A stretch of DNA of 64,000 nucleotides from a gamma proteobacterium symbiont of Ctena orbiculata (GCA_003094535.1 NATV01000118.1:1-64000), one strand, 5' to 3'. Shown: positions 18,864-27,426, numbered from the stretch's first letter. Notes: generated by a model not told the origin, from the sequence alone. A program made the numbers and translations.

Positions 18864-19754
18864 TCAGACTGACGGTTGGTTGATGCGCCCGTTCCAACGC
18901 GCCAAGGCGTGCTCCACACCATGCAGGCCATGGAGCAGGTCCACCCCCTCGGGCAACTCCGCGGCATGATTGAAAGCCGCTCCGCCGACCCAGATTTCCG
19001 TTTTTGCATCGATCATCTGACGCAAGCCGCTCAACATGACGATGGCGTCGTCAAGTTTAAAATTGCCGCTGAAGGAGAGACCGATCACATCCACCCTGTG
19101 GTGCAGTGCCGCCTCCCTGATGTCGCGGAACGGCATTTCGATACCGAACGAGATGACATCCGCGCCCCCCAGCCTCAACAATGCCTCCACCATCAACAGC
19201 CCAAGACTGTGCATCTCGCCGGGCAGCGTTGTCAACATCACTCGCGGTCCGGAACCCAGGTGACTGCTCTCCGCCAGGGATTGGCGCACCAGGTTCTTGA
19301 TCAGTTCCGTGTAGAGATGTTCTTCGTATATCGCCAGATCACCATCACTCCAGGCCTCCCCCACCTTATGGTTGGCCGGAACCATGACGCTGTGGATGAA
19401 GGCTCTAAGACCCAGGGCCTGTAGCTGTTGATTGAGCCATTGGTGCAGATCGATGGCATCGCCTGCCTTGAGAAGATCGATCAAGCGCTCGAAATCGAAT
19501 TCAACCTTCGGCCTTTTCAACAGGTCTGTCAGCTCGTTGATATCGAGGGCCATCAGCTTTCCTGGCCTGCGTCCCTGATCCACCAGCTGCCGGATCAGCA
19601 CAAGCTTGTTGAGCTCCTCGTCGCTATAGATTCGATCGCCATTTTCGTCACGCGCCGGCATGGGATATTTGTAGCGTCTCTCCCACATCCGCAGCAGATC
19701 CTTCGGAATACCCGAAATGCGGGATACATCGCTGATGGTGTGATTACCGTTCAT
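18864..19754 (-). CDS. CarH/LitR-type MerR regulator with B12-binding domain
   Basis: 296 residues: MerR helix-turn-helix (about 5-75, with GIPKDLLRMWERRY), a four-helix cap (about 85-165) and a cobalamin-binding domain (about 168-290). The adenosylcobalamin photoreceptor pattern is present with nearly the CarH spacing: W135, E145, H146 and the lower cobalt ligand H182 in GEMHSLG (known CarH: W131, E141, H142, H177). The residue equivalent to CarH H132, which ligates cobalt after light exposure, is Ser here. Known relatives bind DNA in the dark and release it in light. It is the last gene of the coupled operon, four bases after the NTF2-like gene, so it probably controls its own operon through the sites at 26469-26595. 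Confidence 0.9.
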   Translation of the reverse strand: MNGNHTISDVSRISGIPKDLLRMWERRYKYPMPARDENGDRIYSDEELNKLVLIRQLVDQGRRPGKLMALDINELTDLLKRPKVEFDFERLIDLLKAGDAIDLHQWLNQQLQALGLRAFIHSVMVPANHKVGEAWSDGDLAIYEEHLYTELIKNLVRQSLAESSHLGSGPRVMLTTLPGEMHSLGLLMVEALLRLGGADVISFGIEMPFRDIREAALHHRVDVIGLSFSGNFKLDDAIVMLSGLRQMIDAKTEIWVGGAAFNHAAELPEGVDLLHGLHGVEHALARWNGRINQPSV

Positions 19755-19758
19755 CTGA

Positions 19759-20193
19759 TCATTTCCCTGGCACAGGGTATCCGGTCGGCACCGTGAATCT
19801 TCGTTTCAACATGCGCACCATTGTACCCAGCAACGGCAGTTGTTGGTAAAGATCGGCGGCATCCCAGTAGTCACGATGCCGGACGACCCGTCCATCTTTT
19901 GAAAACTTCAGTTGCGAAACCCCCTCGATGGAGATCTTCCTGCCCCGCAGGGCACAGCTGAAGATCCAGCTGATCCAGGCGACATCACCATCGATCTGAA
20001 TCTGTTCCACGGTGAAAGCGGGATTTTTCGTGGTGTCGAACATATGCTGAAAGACCGCGGCAATCTGCGCCGGGCCCTGTACATGATTGAATGGATCCTG
20101 AAAGCTTGCCGACTCGTGATAGAACTCGCCGATGCCGATCAAAGACGAGGCTGAGAGGTTCTGGTACCAATCCACCAGCATCTCGATCTTCAT
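19759..20193 (-). CDS. NTF2/SnoaL-like protein
   Basis: 144 residues of the nuclear transport factor 2 fold: helix MKIEMLVDWYQNL, the SASFQDPFNHVQGPAQI strand-turn, the central IQIDGDVAWISWIF strands, and RVVRHRDYWDAADL near the end. Such cone-shaped proteins bind or isomerise small hydrophobic ligands. Start ATG 20193 overlaps the SDR stop (TGATG); the longer open frame upstream is inside that gene. Part of the light-responsive operon, where NTF2-like proteins are a standard member. Confidence 0.85.
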   Translation of the reverse strand: MKIEMLVDWYQNLSASSLIGIGEFYHESASFQDPFNHVQGPAQIAAVFQHMFDTTKNPAFTVEQIQIDGDVAWISWIFSCALRGRKISIEGVSQLKFSKDGRVVRHRDYWDAADLYQQLPLLGTMVRMLKRRFTVPTGYPVPGK

Positions 20194-20957
20194 CACTCCG
20201 CCGCCTTCTTCAACAACAGGAATCTGAGGCTGTCGGGCAGCCGGCTCAGCAGCTTCATCCAGTATGTGAAGCGCCGCGGAAAGTGGATTTCGAAGTGCCC
20301 CTGCCCGATCCCTTTCACTATCTCCGCAGCGGCCTGTTCGGCGCTTAACAGGGAAGGCATATGAAAGTCGTTCTGCTCGGTGAGGCGGGTATCCACAAAA
20401 CCGGGATTGACCAGGTAGACACCGATCCCCTTTGCGGAAAGGTCGGTATAGAGAATCTGCGCCAGGTTTATCAAGGCTGCCTTGCCGGGCCCGTAGGCGA
20501 GCGCCTTTGGCAGGCCTGCATAACCAGCAACGCTCGCCAATAGGCAGATCCCGCCATTCGCCTGGTTGAGATAGCAGGGCAGGATGGCATCCAGCAGATT
20601 GTAAGCACCCTGCAAATTGGTTTCGAGACCCTCTCTGACAACTGATAAATCGAAGGTCCAGCTTCGCATAGGCGTATAGACACCCGCGCAATAGACAACC
20701 ATGTCGATTCTCCCCCACTGGATCAGCAGTTCATCCCGTATCCATTTCAGGGAATCCGCATGGGTGACATCGAGGGGCATGATAAGCGCATCCTCCCCCG
20801 CGACCTTATGCAGATCCGCTTCTCTTCTCGCGCTGACGGCCAAGCGTGCACCTTCTTGCTTCAATTGAGTTGCCAAGGCAGCACCGATTCCGCTGCTGGC
20901 CCCGATGATCCAGACCCGTTTTTCGTGCCAATCGGTTATCCGTGGATTCAGGCTCAT
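20193..20957 (-). CDS. short-chain dehydrogenase/reductase
   Basis: 254 residues. NAD(P)-binding GASSGIG (about residues 19-25), the CAG motif (YCAGVY, about 88-93), Ser in LLASVAGYAG and the catalytic pair YGPGK (about 153-157) are complete, so it should be an active oxidoreductase. The C-terminus is basic and hydrophobic (LLSRLPDSLRFLLLKK), suggesting membrane association. It overlaps DUF3833 by ATGA and the NTF2 gene by TGATG. Substrate unknown; the context points to a lipid. Confidence 0.88.
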   Translation of the reverse strand: MSLNPRITDWHEKRVWIIGASSGIGAALATQLKQEGARLAVSARREADLHKVAGEDALIMPLDVTHADSLKWIRDELLIQWGRIDMVVYCAGVYTPMRSWTFDLSVVREGLETNLQGAYNLLDAILPCYLNQANGGICLLASVAGYAGLPKALAYGPGKAALINLAQILYTDLSAKGIGVYLVNPGFVDTRLTEQNDFHMPSLLSAEQAAAEIVKGIGQGHFEIHFPRRFTYWMKLLSRLPDSLRFLLLKKAAE

Positions 20958-21484
20958 GAGCCGCGTCTCTTGAAAAAAAGCAGGACTTCACCGAGGCGAA
21001 ACCCGAACTTCTTCATCACCGAACGGTTAAGCAGAACACCCTCTTCCTGCAGGTACATCCAGTCATCGAAAGTGACCTCATACACCTTCTCGCCCACTGG
21101 CAATCTCAGGCTGTAAGCCCATTGCAGTGCATTGCCTGATATACGTCCCTGGGCACGACCTACCACATCGTCCGCGGTGCCCGTGTACTCATCCTCACCG
21201 GTCTTGGTCAAGCGCCAGATGCGCTGCTGTTTAGTGCCGTCACTGTAGGTGAACTGTTCATCCAACACGCCATGGTCGCCCTCCCAACTGGCTTCGACGA
21301 CGACCTTGAAGCGCTTGACCACGGTACCATCCCGTTTCTGGAACATGCCCCAGCCGTCTATGGTGCCGTTGAAGTACTCCTCCAGCTTCAATACCGGGCG
21401 TTCACCCTGATAGGTGGAGAGATCCACCCCGGCACAGCCGGTCAAGGTTATCGCGGTCAGCAGTGCCATTGGTTTAAACAGCAT
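20954..21484 (-). CDS. DUF3833 family lipoprotein
   Basis: 176 residues. A lipoprotein signal with lipobox LTGC near residue 16 leads into the DUF3833 domain: LEEYFNGTIDGWGMFQKRDG, SDGTKQQRIWRLTK, YTGTADDVVGRAQG, and WAYSLRLPVGEKVYEVTFDDWMY blocks. It is a periplasmic-face lipoprotein of unknown biochemistry that travels with SDR, DUF1365 and CFA-like genes. It overlaps the MFS gene by 11 bases and the SDR by ATGA. Confidence 0.87.
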   Translation of the reverse strand: MLFKPMALLTAITLTGCAGVDLSTYQGERPVLKLEEYFNGTIDGWGMFQKRDGTVVKRFKVVVEASWEGDHGVLDEQFTYSDGTKQQRIWRLTKTGEDEYTGTADDVVGRAQGRISGNALQWAYSLRLPVGEKVYEVTFDDWMYLQEEGVLLNRSVMKKFGFRLGEVLLFFKRRGS

Positions 21485-22727
21485 AATGAACCTCCAGGGA
21501 TCTGCGCCAGCGAATCAAGAGTGCGGCGGAGAGTAGTTTGATCAGACAGGGAATACCGGCATAGATGACGGCAAGGGCAGTCAAACCGCCATCGCCGCCC
21601 GGTTGATATCCCAGTCCTGCGAGCAGCGGCAAACCCAATCCGGCCGCCAAGGCCAGTACACCCTTGTTGATCAGACTCCAGATGCCGAAGTAACTGCCGG
21701 TACTGCCACGATCCTCCTCGGGAATGATATCGGCGGCGATGGCAGCAGGCAGCGCCAGATCGGCCCCAAGGGCTGCACCGGACATCAGGCAGATCAGCAG
21801 ATAGGGTATAAGATCATTCGCACCAAGCTGTACCGCCCAGATAAATCCAACCACGGCAACCAGGGTGCCGACAGCCCATGTCAGGCTCTTGCCGAAACGG
21901 CGCGAGAGTCTCAGCCAGATGGGTAGCGAGAGGGCACCGCTGACAAAATAGGTGGCGAGAAAGAGACCGCTGTAGGCCTCCAGCTTGAGTACATCCGCAA
22001 TATAGAAGAGCGCAAGGGTTGCGGCGATCGCGACCGCAAGGCCGTTGAGCAGAAACAGTGTCGCCAGGCGGCGAAATGGTGATTGCCGCAGGGGGCGCAA
22101 CAGGCCCCTGGTATGCAATGGGTGGCTGGTTGGCAGCGGAAATTGTCGCAGCAACAGCCAGACCGCGAGCAACAAAAAGAGCGCGAAGACCAGACTGTAG
22201 GGCAACCAGCGGCTGACACCTTGAAACCAGTATGCGAACAGCATGGGCAGGAGGCTGGCGAGGATCACCCCCAGCAGTCCAAAACCCTCGCGAAAGGCCA
22301 CCAGCCGGGTACGCTCATGGCTGTCCCGGCTTGCATTCGCTCCCCAGGCGAGATAGGTGATATTGAGCGCACTGTGAGCGGTATAGACCAGGACCAGTGC
22401 GGCACCGAACCAAACGGCAAGCTGCCACTGCAGCATCTCCGGCGGATTGAAGAGCGCCGCATAGGCAAGCACCAGGATAGCCGCCGCCGCGGCTGCCAGC
22501 AGTGCCCAGCCCCTGCGCTGCCGCTGCATCAAGTCGGCCAACCTGCCCAACCAGGGATCCTGCAGTGTATCCAATGCCCGCGATGCCAGCAGGATAGCCC
22601 CGGTCAACGCCAATCCAAGTCCCAGTTCATCCCCATACAGCTTGGGCGTATGGATATAGACAGGCAGAGCCGCCATCGCCATAGGCGCGCCCAGCAGGCC
22701 ATAGGCGAGTCGTTGCATCGGAGTCAT
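21474..22727 (-). CDS. GPH-type MFS transporter
   Basis: 417 residues with about 12 membrane helices. The arrangement (early ALPVYIHTPKLYGD, SRALDTLQDPWLGRLADL after helix 2, and RTRLVAFREGFGLLGV) is that of the glycoside-pentoside-hexuronide/cation symporter branch of the MFS, not of a drug exporter. A relative is part of the singlet-oxygen regulon of Rhodobacter. Substrate unknown; a lipid or a precursor is plausible from context. ATGA overlap with the upstream chalcone-isomerase-like gene. Confidence 0.85.
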   Translation of the reverse strand: MTPMQRLAYGLLGAPMAMAALPVYIHTPKLYGDELGLGLALTGAILLASRALDTLQDPWLGRLADLMQRQRRGWALLAAAAAAILVLAYAALFNPPEMLQWQLAVWFGAALVLVYTAHSALNITYLAWGANASRDSHERTRLVAFREGFGLLGVILASLLPMLFAYWFQGVSRWLPYSLVFALFLLLAVWLLLRQFPLPTSHPLHTRGLLRPLRQSPFRRLATLFLLNGLAVAIAATLALFYIADVLKLEAYSGLFLATYFVSGALSLPIWLRLSRRFGKSLTWAVGTLVAVVGFIWAVQLGANDLIPYLLICLMSGAALGADLALPAAIAADIIPEEDRGSTGSYFGIWSLINKGVLALAAGLGLPLLAGLGYQPGGDGGLTALAVIYAGIPCLIKLLSAALLIRWRRSLEVHYAV

Positions 22728-23251
22728 TGGGCTTGCCCCAAGAGTTCGCTGCGCAACCCGGGCTTACGGCTGGCAGGACTGAGCCATATGCCGAAAAATG
22801 CGGCCGCCAGTTCCGGGTCGTCGATCCGGCCAAGATAGTCTGTCCCGGTGTAGAAACGCGCGCCCTCACCGGGAAGATGTAGTCCGACAATTGCATCCCC
22901 GGCGGAAACATCGCGGAAAACCGATTCCAATTGATCCAATACTCCCTCCCTATCCGTTAACGCACGGCCGCGGATCTTTTCGATCTCCTTGAGGGAGGTC
23001 TTCGCCAGTTGCTCCCGACTGATAGCCATGCGATAGACGATCTCGAGGGCGTGGGGACTATTCGGGCCATATCGCCCAAGCGGTGCATAGAGGGTCGCCC
23101 GGTAGATCCTGATACCCCACCAGGTGAGGTCGCCACTACCCACTGTCTGAAATGAAGGGTAATCATCCAGCGGACTTACCCTGGCACTAACACTCACAGT
23201 CGCCAGGCAGAGCAAGAGGAACAGACCGAAGATGACGGGTAAGGATTTCAT
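22724..23251 (-). CDS. exported chalcone-isomerase-like protein
   Basis: About 175 residues with a signal peptide (residues 1-24) and a chalcone-isomerase-like beta-alpha domain: VGSGDLTWWGIRIYRATLYAP, ALEIVYRMAISREQLAKTS, and VGLHLPGEGARFYTG. Bacterial members of this fold bind fatty acids or act in the periplasm; enzymatic activity is unproven. ATG 23251 is preceded by AAGGGAAGC and overlaps the CFA stop by ATGA; the longer frame starting at 23278 is less likely. Confidence 0.82.
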   Translation of the reverse strand: MKSLPVIFGLFLLLCLATVSVSARVSPLDDYPSFQTVGSGDLTWWGIRIYRATLYAPLGRYGPNSPHALEIVYRMAISREQLAKTSLKEIEKIRGRALTDREGVLDQLESVFRDVSAGDAIVGLHLPGEGARFYTGTDYLGRIDDPELAAAFFGIWLSPASRKPGLRSELLGQAQ

Positions 23252-24461
23252 GCTTCCCTTACCTTCACCAGGGCACACTGCATGACATCGATTCTTCCCT
23301 CATCGAAGCCGACTTCGCAATAGGTGAGATAGAATTCCCATAGGCGCGCAAATGCCATATCGAACCCCAATGCGAGGAGCTGTTCCCGCCTGGCAAGGAA
23401 TGTCGATCGCCAGCGGCGCAGGGTCTCGGCATAGTCGGCAGCGAAGGATTCTGTCGTCTCGATCTCAAATCCGTTGCTGCTAGCAAGATCATCCAGGCGC
23501 TCAGGGGATGGCAGCATGCCGCCGGGGAAAATGTACTGTTGGATGAAGTCGCTGCGACGACGATAAGCCTCGAACAGATCGTTGCGTATGACGATAGTCT
23601 GTATCGCGGCCCTGCCACCCATGTTCAGCAGTTCATTCAGTTTGCCGAAATAGCACACCCAATAGGCCTCTCCCACGGCCTCCAACATCTCGATGGAGAC
23701 GATGTGATCGTATTTGCCACTGAGTGCGCGATAGTCCTTCAAATGCAGACTCACCCCCCCTCCAGACCTGCGTCGACAATCCGATCCCTGGCATAATCCA
23801 ACTGGCTGGGTGAAAGGGTCACACCCTCTATCTCAATGCCCTCCCTGGCCGCATGCTCTGCAAAACCGCCCCAGCCGCAGCCTATTTCCAATACGGAATC
23901 CCCCCGTTTGGCGCCTGTCATCTCGATCATGCGCCGGTACTTGTGCCCCTGGGCCTGGGCCAGGTCGCCATCAATACCATCCTGGAAACGGGCACTGGAG
24001 TAGGTCATGGTGTCATCCAGCCATGCCCCATAGAAGTCATTGCCCAGATCGTAGTGGGCCTCGATATTGCGCGAACTTCCCCGCCGGCTGTTGGGCCGCA
24101 ACAGATGACGCATACGGTAGAAGATGTTCAACAGGCGATTACGCTTAAAGGCCTTCTCCAAGGCTGTCTTGTTCCGCAATGCGATACGCAACAGTGCGCT
24201 CAGATCACTGCAACTCACCTCCCCATCCCGATAGCATTCGGCCAATCCCACATCGCCGCCACGAAAAATCCTTTTCAGGGCAGACCAGGTGTGGAACTGG
24301 ATATCGGCATGGGGTGTACTGCCGTCACCGAAACTGAGTTGATAACCCTCTGGCGTGGTCAGTGTCAGCGTGCCTTCACGGATCTTGCTCAACACAGCGA
24401 TAAGGGGTCTGATCCGCCAGGGTAGCACCTGGGGATCGAGGACGGTGGTCAAACTATTCAC
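23248..24461 (-). pseudogene. cyclopropane-fatty-acyl-phospholipid synthase, frameshifted
   Basis: Two adjacent frames together make one CFA-family SAM-dependent methyltransferase of about 404 residues. The first (24461 to 23751, GTG start overlapping the DUF1365 stop as GTGA) holds the lipid-binding part and the SAM site VLEIGCGWGGFAEHAAREG, and stops right after DAGLEGG. The second frame resumes with VSLHLKDYRALSGKYDHIVS and runs to 23248. The break is at a run of seven G on the minus strand (23754-23760). Eight G would restore an uninterrupted GLEGGVSLHLKDYR, the usual sequence here. So it is a one-base loss in a homopolymer: real mutation, phase-variable tract or sequencing error. Enzyme role: methylene or methyl transfer to membrane unsaturated fatty acids. 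Confidence 0.87.
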
Positions 24462-25213
24462 TTCGCGGTCTCCTCCATCGATGACGATGATCGAGTAGTC
24501 AATGACACCCCCTTGAGCCATAAACGCAGGGCCTGCCAGTGGATGCGCACGATGACGCCCAGGGTCAACAATGGCTGTTTCAAGAGAGTGGCTAATAGGG
24601 TTCTGTTGTTCAGCGGTTGCGACCTGCCCCAGATGGCGGTATTCAACTGCAGCTTCCCTTTGTCGTAGTAGTCGATTTGCACCCTGGGCGCATCACGGTC
24701 GATCCTGATATGGAACTTGTAGCCGCCACTGACTGGAAAGAAAGGGGAGACATAAAGCCGCTTTTCCGACTCGATCCCGGCGAACGATCCGTCCGCACGG
24801 GGTTGCAAAACATAACAGTGGCGCTCACCAAAGGTATTGTTGACCTCCGCGACAACCGCGCCGATCCTTCCGTCCACCCGACGGCAGTACCAGAAACTCA
24901 CCGGGTTAAAGAGATAGCCGAATATCCTAGGAAAGGTCTGTAACCAGAGTCCACCGGTGCAATCATGGATACCCGCCTCGGCAAGACGTTCGCCTACCCA
25001 GTGGCAGGGATCCCGACCGTCGCCATAATCCTTATAGTGAAAAGCCAGAGGCCGCCAGCGATTGATACCGAACAGCCAGGAACCATGTCGCTCAAGCCCA
25101 TCCAGGTTGATCAGCAGAAAAAAGACCGAATAGACAAACCGGTTTTCCACCGGCAAACGGCGCCGATGCATCACCCGGCCAATAACAACCCGGCTCAGAT
25201 CACAGCTTTCCAT
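24458..25213 (-). CDS. DUF1365 family protein
   Basis: 251 residues with the DUF1365 blocks: GRVMHRRRLPVENRFVYSVFF at the start, HWVGERLAEAGI, FPRIFGYLFNPVSFWYC, VVAEVNNTFGERHCYVL and KRLYVSPFF. The family has no settled enzymatic function but is nearly always found between an FAD amine oxidase and a CFA-like gene, as here. It overlaps the amine-oxidase gene by 19 bases and the CFA gene by GTGA, so the three are translationally coupled. Confidence 0.9.
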   Translation of the reverse strand: MESCDLSRVVIGRVMHRRRLPVENRFVYSVFFLLINLDGLERHGSWLFGINRWRPLAFHYKDYGDGRDPCHWVGERLAEAGIHDCTGGLWLQTFPRIFGYLFNPVSFWYCRRVDGRIGAVVAEVNNTFGERHCYVLQPRADGSFAGIESEKRLYVSPFFPVSGGYKFHIRIDRDAPRVQIDYYDKGKLQLNTAIWGRSQPLNNRTLLATLLKQPLLTLGVIVRIHWQALRLWLKGVSLTTRSSSSMEETAK

Positions 25214-26451
25214 GGTGCCTCCACGTTGAAATCGCCGATGATTCGCAAGGCTGACTTGAGACCATCCTCATGGAATCCGTAACCGCACCAGGCACCGCAA
25301 AACCAGGCATGGTTGCGGCCCTGTATGCTGTTCAGCATCGCCTGAGCATCGATGGCGGACTGGTTGAAAACCGGGTGGTCGTATTGGTAGGTGGCGATCG
25401 GGTCCCTGGGCATCTGCTGCGGATCGGGATTCAGGGTGACCATGAGCGGTGTCTCGAAGGGCAGCCGCTGCAGCCGGTTGAGGAGATAGGAGACACAGAC
25501 CGTTTGCCCCGTTTCACCCAGGGACCGGTAGTTCCACGCCGACCATAGCGACTCACGGTCCGGTAAAAAGCGACGGTCTGTATGCAGTACCGCGGTGTTG
25601 GGTTGATAGTCGAACGCACCCAGCAGCGCCCTCTCCCGGGGATCGGCATCCCTGAGCATCCGCAGGGTGTCGGGTGCGTGGGTGGCAAAGATCACCGCAT
25701 CGTAGCGGGTATGCGACTGACTCGACTCCACCACCACCCTGTCTTCCTGCCGGGTCACGCGATTCACCGGTGCATTGAGCCGTATATCCAGTGGTTGTGC
25801 CAACTTCTCCACATAACTTCGTCCGCCACCGATCAAGCTGCGCCATTGCGGCCGCCCCTTGATCTGCAGCAGGCGGTGATTGATACAGAACCTGAGAAAG
25901 GTGGCGGCGGGAAAGCCGAGGATCTCATCAGGCGATGAGGACCAGATCGCCGCCGCCATCGGCAGCAGGTACCAGGTGCGAAACCACGCCGAATAGCCCT
26001 GCCGATCCAACAGGCCTCCCAGGGTCACCCGACGTTGCTCGGACCAGGCCAGCAGTCCCTGCGCCCGGCTGTTGAAGTGGACAATCTCCTGCAACATGCG
26101 CCAATAGTTGAGACGGATCAGATTGCGCCGCTGGGCGAACAGGGTCCCCAGGTTGGCCCCGGCCCATTCCAGGTCGGCCTCGGGAACAGAGACGCTGAAC
26201 GACATTTCAGTCTCGTGGGTAGCGATACCCAGATGATCGAACAGTTTGATCAGGTTGGGATAGGTCAGATCGTTGTAGACGAGAAAACCCGTATCAACCG
26301 GATGGGTCGTGCCGTCCAGGGTCACATCAACGGTGTGGGTATGCCCCCCCGGATAATCCGCTGCCTCGTAGAGGGTGACCTGATGCTTCTCATGCAGTAA
26401 CCAGGCAGCCGATAAGCCACTGATTCCGCTTCCGATTACCGCTATTTTCAT
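25195..26451 (-). CDS. FAD-dependent amine oxidase-like (NAD/FAD-binding) protein
   Basis: 418 residues. N-terminal FAD motif GSGISGLSAAWLL (about residues 7-19) with the Glu that holds the ribose (TLYEAADYPGGHTHT), mid-protein RSLIGGGRSYVEKLA, the VIFATHAPDTLRML segment and the C-terminal FAD contact FCGAWCGYGFHEDGLKSA. It is the amine-oxidase-like family that accompanies DUF1365 and CFA in light- and singlet-oxygen-induced clusters; a role in fatty-acid desaturation or oxidation is inferred. First gene of the nine-gene operon, reading away from the operator region. Confidence 0.9.
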   Translation of the reverse strand: MKIAVIGSGISGLSAAWLLHEKHQVTLYEAADYPGGHTHTVDVTLDGTTHPVDTGFLVYNDLTYPNLIKLFDHLGIATHETEMSFSVSVPEADLEWAGANLGTLFAQRRNLIRLNYWRMLQEIVHFNSRAQGLLAWSEQRRVTLGGLLDRQGYSAWFRTWYLLPMAAAIWSSSPDEILGFPAATFLRFCINHRLLQIKGRPQWRSLIGGGRSYVEKLAQPLDIRLNAPVNRVTRQEDRVVVESSQSHTRYDAVIFATHAPDTLRMLRDADPRERALLGAFDYQPNTAVLHTDRRFLPDRESLWSAWNYRSLGETGQTVCVSYLLNRLQRLPFETPLMVTLNPDPQQMPRDPIATYQYDHPVFNQSAIDAQAMLNSIQGRNHAWFCGAWCGYGFHEDGLKSALRIIGDFNVEAPWKAVI

Positions 26452-26468
26452 AGGATCTCACCAATATT

Positions 26469-26479
26469 TGTACTATACA
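26469..26479. promoter_or_regulatory. predicted operator site 1 (TGTA-CTA-TACA)
   Basis: A perfect TGTA/TACA dyad with a 3-base spacer. It lies between the predicted -10 of the minus-strand operon and the amine-oxidase start codon, where a bound repressor would block transcription. One of three matching sites in 130 bases. Confidence 0.6.
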
Positions 26480-26488
26480 TGATCACGA

Positions 26489-26516
26489 AATATAGCGGAT
26501 ATGAAGAAAAAATCAA
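26489..26516 (-). promoter_or_regulatory. predicted promoter of the nine-gene operon
   Basis: On the minus strand TTGATT (26511-26516) and TATATT (26489-26494) are separated by 16 bases, a reasonable sigma70 promoter for the amine-oxidase operon. Operator sites lie directly on both sides. Confidence 0.5.
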
Positions 26517-26521
26517 TAAAA

Positions 26522-26532
26522 TGTACTAGACA
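26522..26532. promoter_or_regulatory. predicted operator site 2 (TGTA-CTA-GACA)
   Basis: Same pattern as site 1 with one mismatch in the right half. It overlaps the -35 box of the plus-strand promoter and sits just upstream of the minus-strand -35, so it could act on both. Confidence 0.55.
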
Positions 26533-26554
26533 ATTTTTATTTATTGCCTAGAAT
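26527..26554 (+). promoter_or_regulatory. predicted promoter of the plus-strand arm
   Basis: TAGACA (26527-26532), 16-base spacer, TAGAAT (26549-26554): a fair sigma70 promoter reading towards the small protein and glutathione peroxidase. Its -35 is part of operator site 2. Confidence 0.45.
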
Positions 26555-26584
26555 TGAGAGCACTGAGGCCATTCCGGTCCAGCT

Positions 26585-26595
26585 TGTACAGTACA
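26585..26595. promoter_or_regulatory. predicted operator site 3 (TGTA-CAG-TACA)
   Basis: A perfect TGTA/TACA dyad with a 3-base spacer in the 5-prime leader of the plus-strand arm, 12 bases before the start codon at 26608. Confidence 0.55.
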
Positions 26596-26607
26596 GAGGA
26601 GAGAAAG

Positions 26608-26772
26608 ATGTCAGCTTACGAATTACAGATTCTTGAAACCGAACGCCGCTACGACCAACTGATGCAACAGATCGAAAAGGAGGATCCGAATGTGCTCCAC
26701 TCCGTGGTACCAGGCAGCCGTCTACACGAACTCATTCACAACCCGGTCACTGAAGGGATAGACGAGGGGTAA
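26608..26772 (+). CDS. 54-residue small protein of the light-responsive cluster
   Basis: 54 codons from ATG 26608, preceded by GGAGAGAAAG; the longer frame upstream runs through the promoter and is not credible. The protein is acidic and helical with no membrane segment. It is the first gene of the divergent arm and its TAA overlaps the next start (TAATG). Function unknown. Confidence 0.65.
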   Translation: MSAYELQILETERRYDQLMQQIEKEDPNVLHSVVPGSRLHELIHNPVTEGIDEG

Positions 26773-27419
26773 TGGATAGAAAACGGCGGTTAGGCAGGTG
26801 CCTGCCGCCGATCTTTAGGTCACAGGTCATGACTACACAAATATCGAATCAAAGATCAGTTGGCTATTTAACCCTGGTCACTCTAGCCTTTTTCCTGCTG
26901 ACCCCAACCCCAGGCCAGGCAGAGAGAGATAAGAGTTCCATCTGCAATGAAGAGAGCGACTATTCAAAACGGCAACTCAACAGCGATCAGGTTGATTATC
27001 TGTGCGAGACACATCGGGGAAAGGTCATACTGGTGGTCAATACCGCCAGCCGATGCGCCTTTACTGATCAATATGAGGGATTGGAGATGCTCTATTCCCG
27101 TTACCGGGAACGCGGACTGGTGGTCCTCGGCTTTCCATCCAACGACTTTGGAAACCAGGAGCCGGGCAGCGAGGGGAGTATCAAGACGTTCTGCCGGCTC
27201 ACCTACGGGGTACAGTTCCCCATGTATGCCAAGTCCCGGGTCACAGGAGACAATGCGGACCCGTTCTATCGTGCATTGTCAGAAGCCGCCGGCACCCCAC
27301 CCCGCTGGAACTTCCACAAGTACCTGATCGACCGTGACGGCAGACTTGCCGGCAGTTACAACAGTTTTGTGGCACCGGAAAGCAATACGTTGATCCAGGC
27401 GATAGAAGGTCTGCTGTGA
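26772..27419 (+). CDS. exported glutathione peroxidase-like protein
   Basis: 215 residues. After a hydrophobic export signal (about residues 31-50) comes the GPx thioredoxin fold: VNTASRCAFTDQYEGLEML with the peroxidatic Cys, LGFPSNDFGNQEPGS with the conserved Gln/Asn, and PRWNFHKYLIDRDG with the conserved Trp and Asn. It reduces hydrogen or lipid peroxides in the periplasm. ATG 26772 overlaps the previous stop; ATG 26829 would give a more compact signal peptide and is a fair alternative. Its place in the cluster fits defence against photo-oxidised lipids. Confidence 0.88.
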   Translation: MDRKRRLGRCLPPIFRSQVMTTQISNQRSVGYLTLVTLAFFLLTPTPGQAERDKSSICNEESDYSKRQLNSDQVDYLCETHRGKVILVVNTASRCAFTDQYEGLEMLYSRYRERGLVVLGFPSNDFGNQEPGSEGSIKTFCRLTYGVQFPMYAKSRVTGDNADPFYRALSEAAGTPPRWNFHKYLIDRDGRLAGSYNSFVAPESNTLIQAIEGLL

Positions 27420-27426
27420 GCCTGTA

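Noticed and set aside
19759-20718. 319-codon version of the NTF2-like gene
   Set aside because: The first 175 codons lie in the wrong frame of the SDR gene; ATG 20193 is coupled to the SDR stop.
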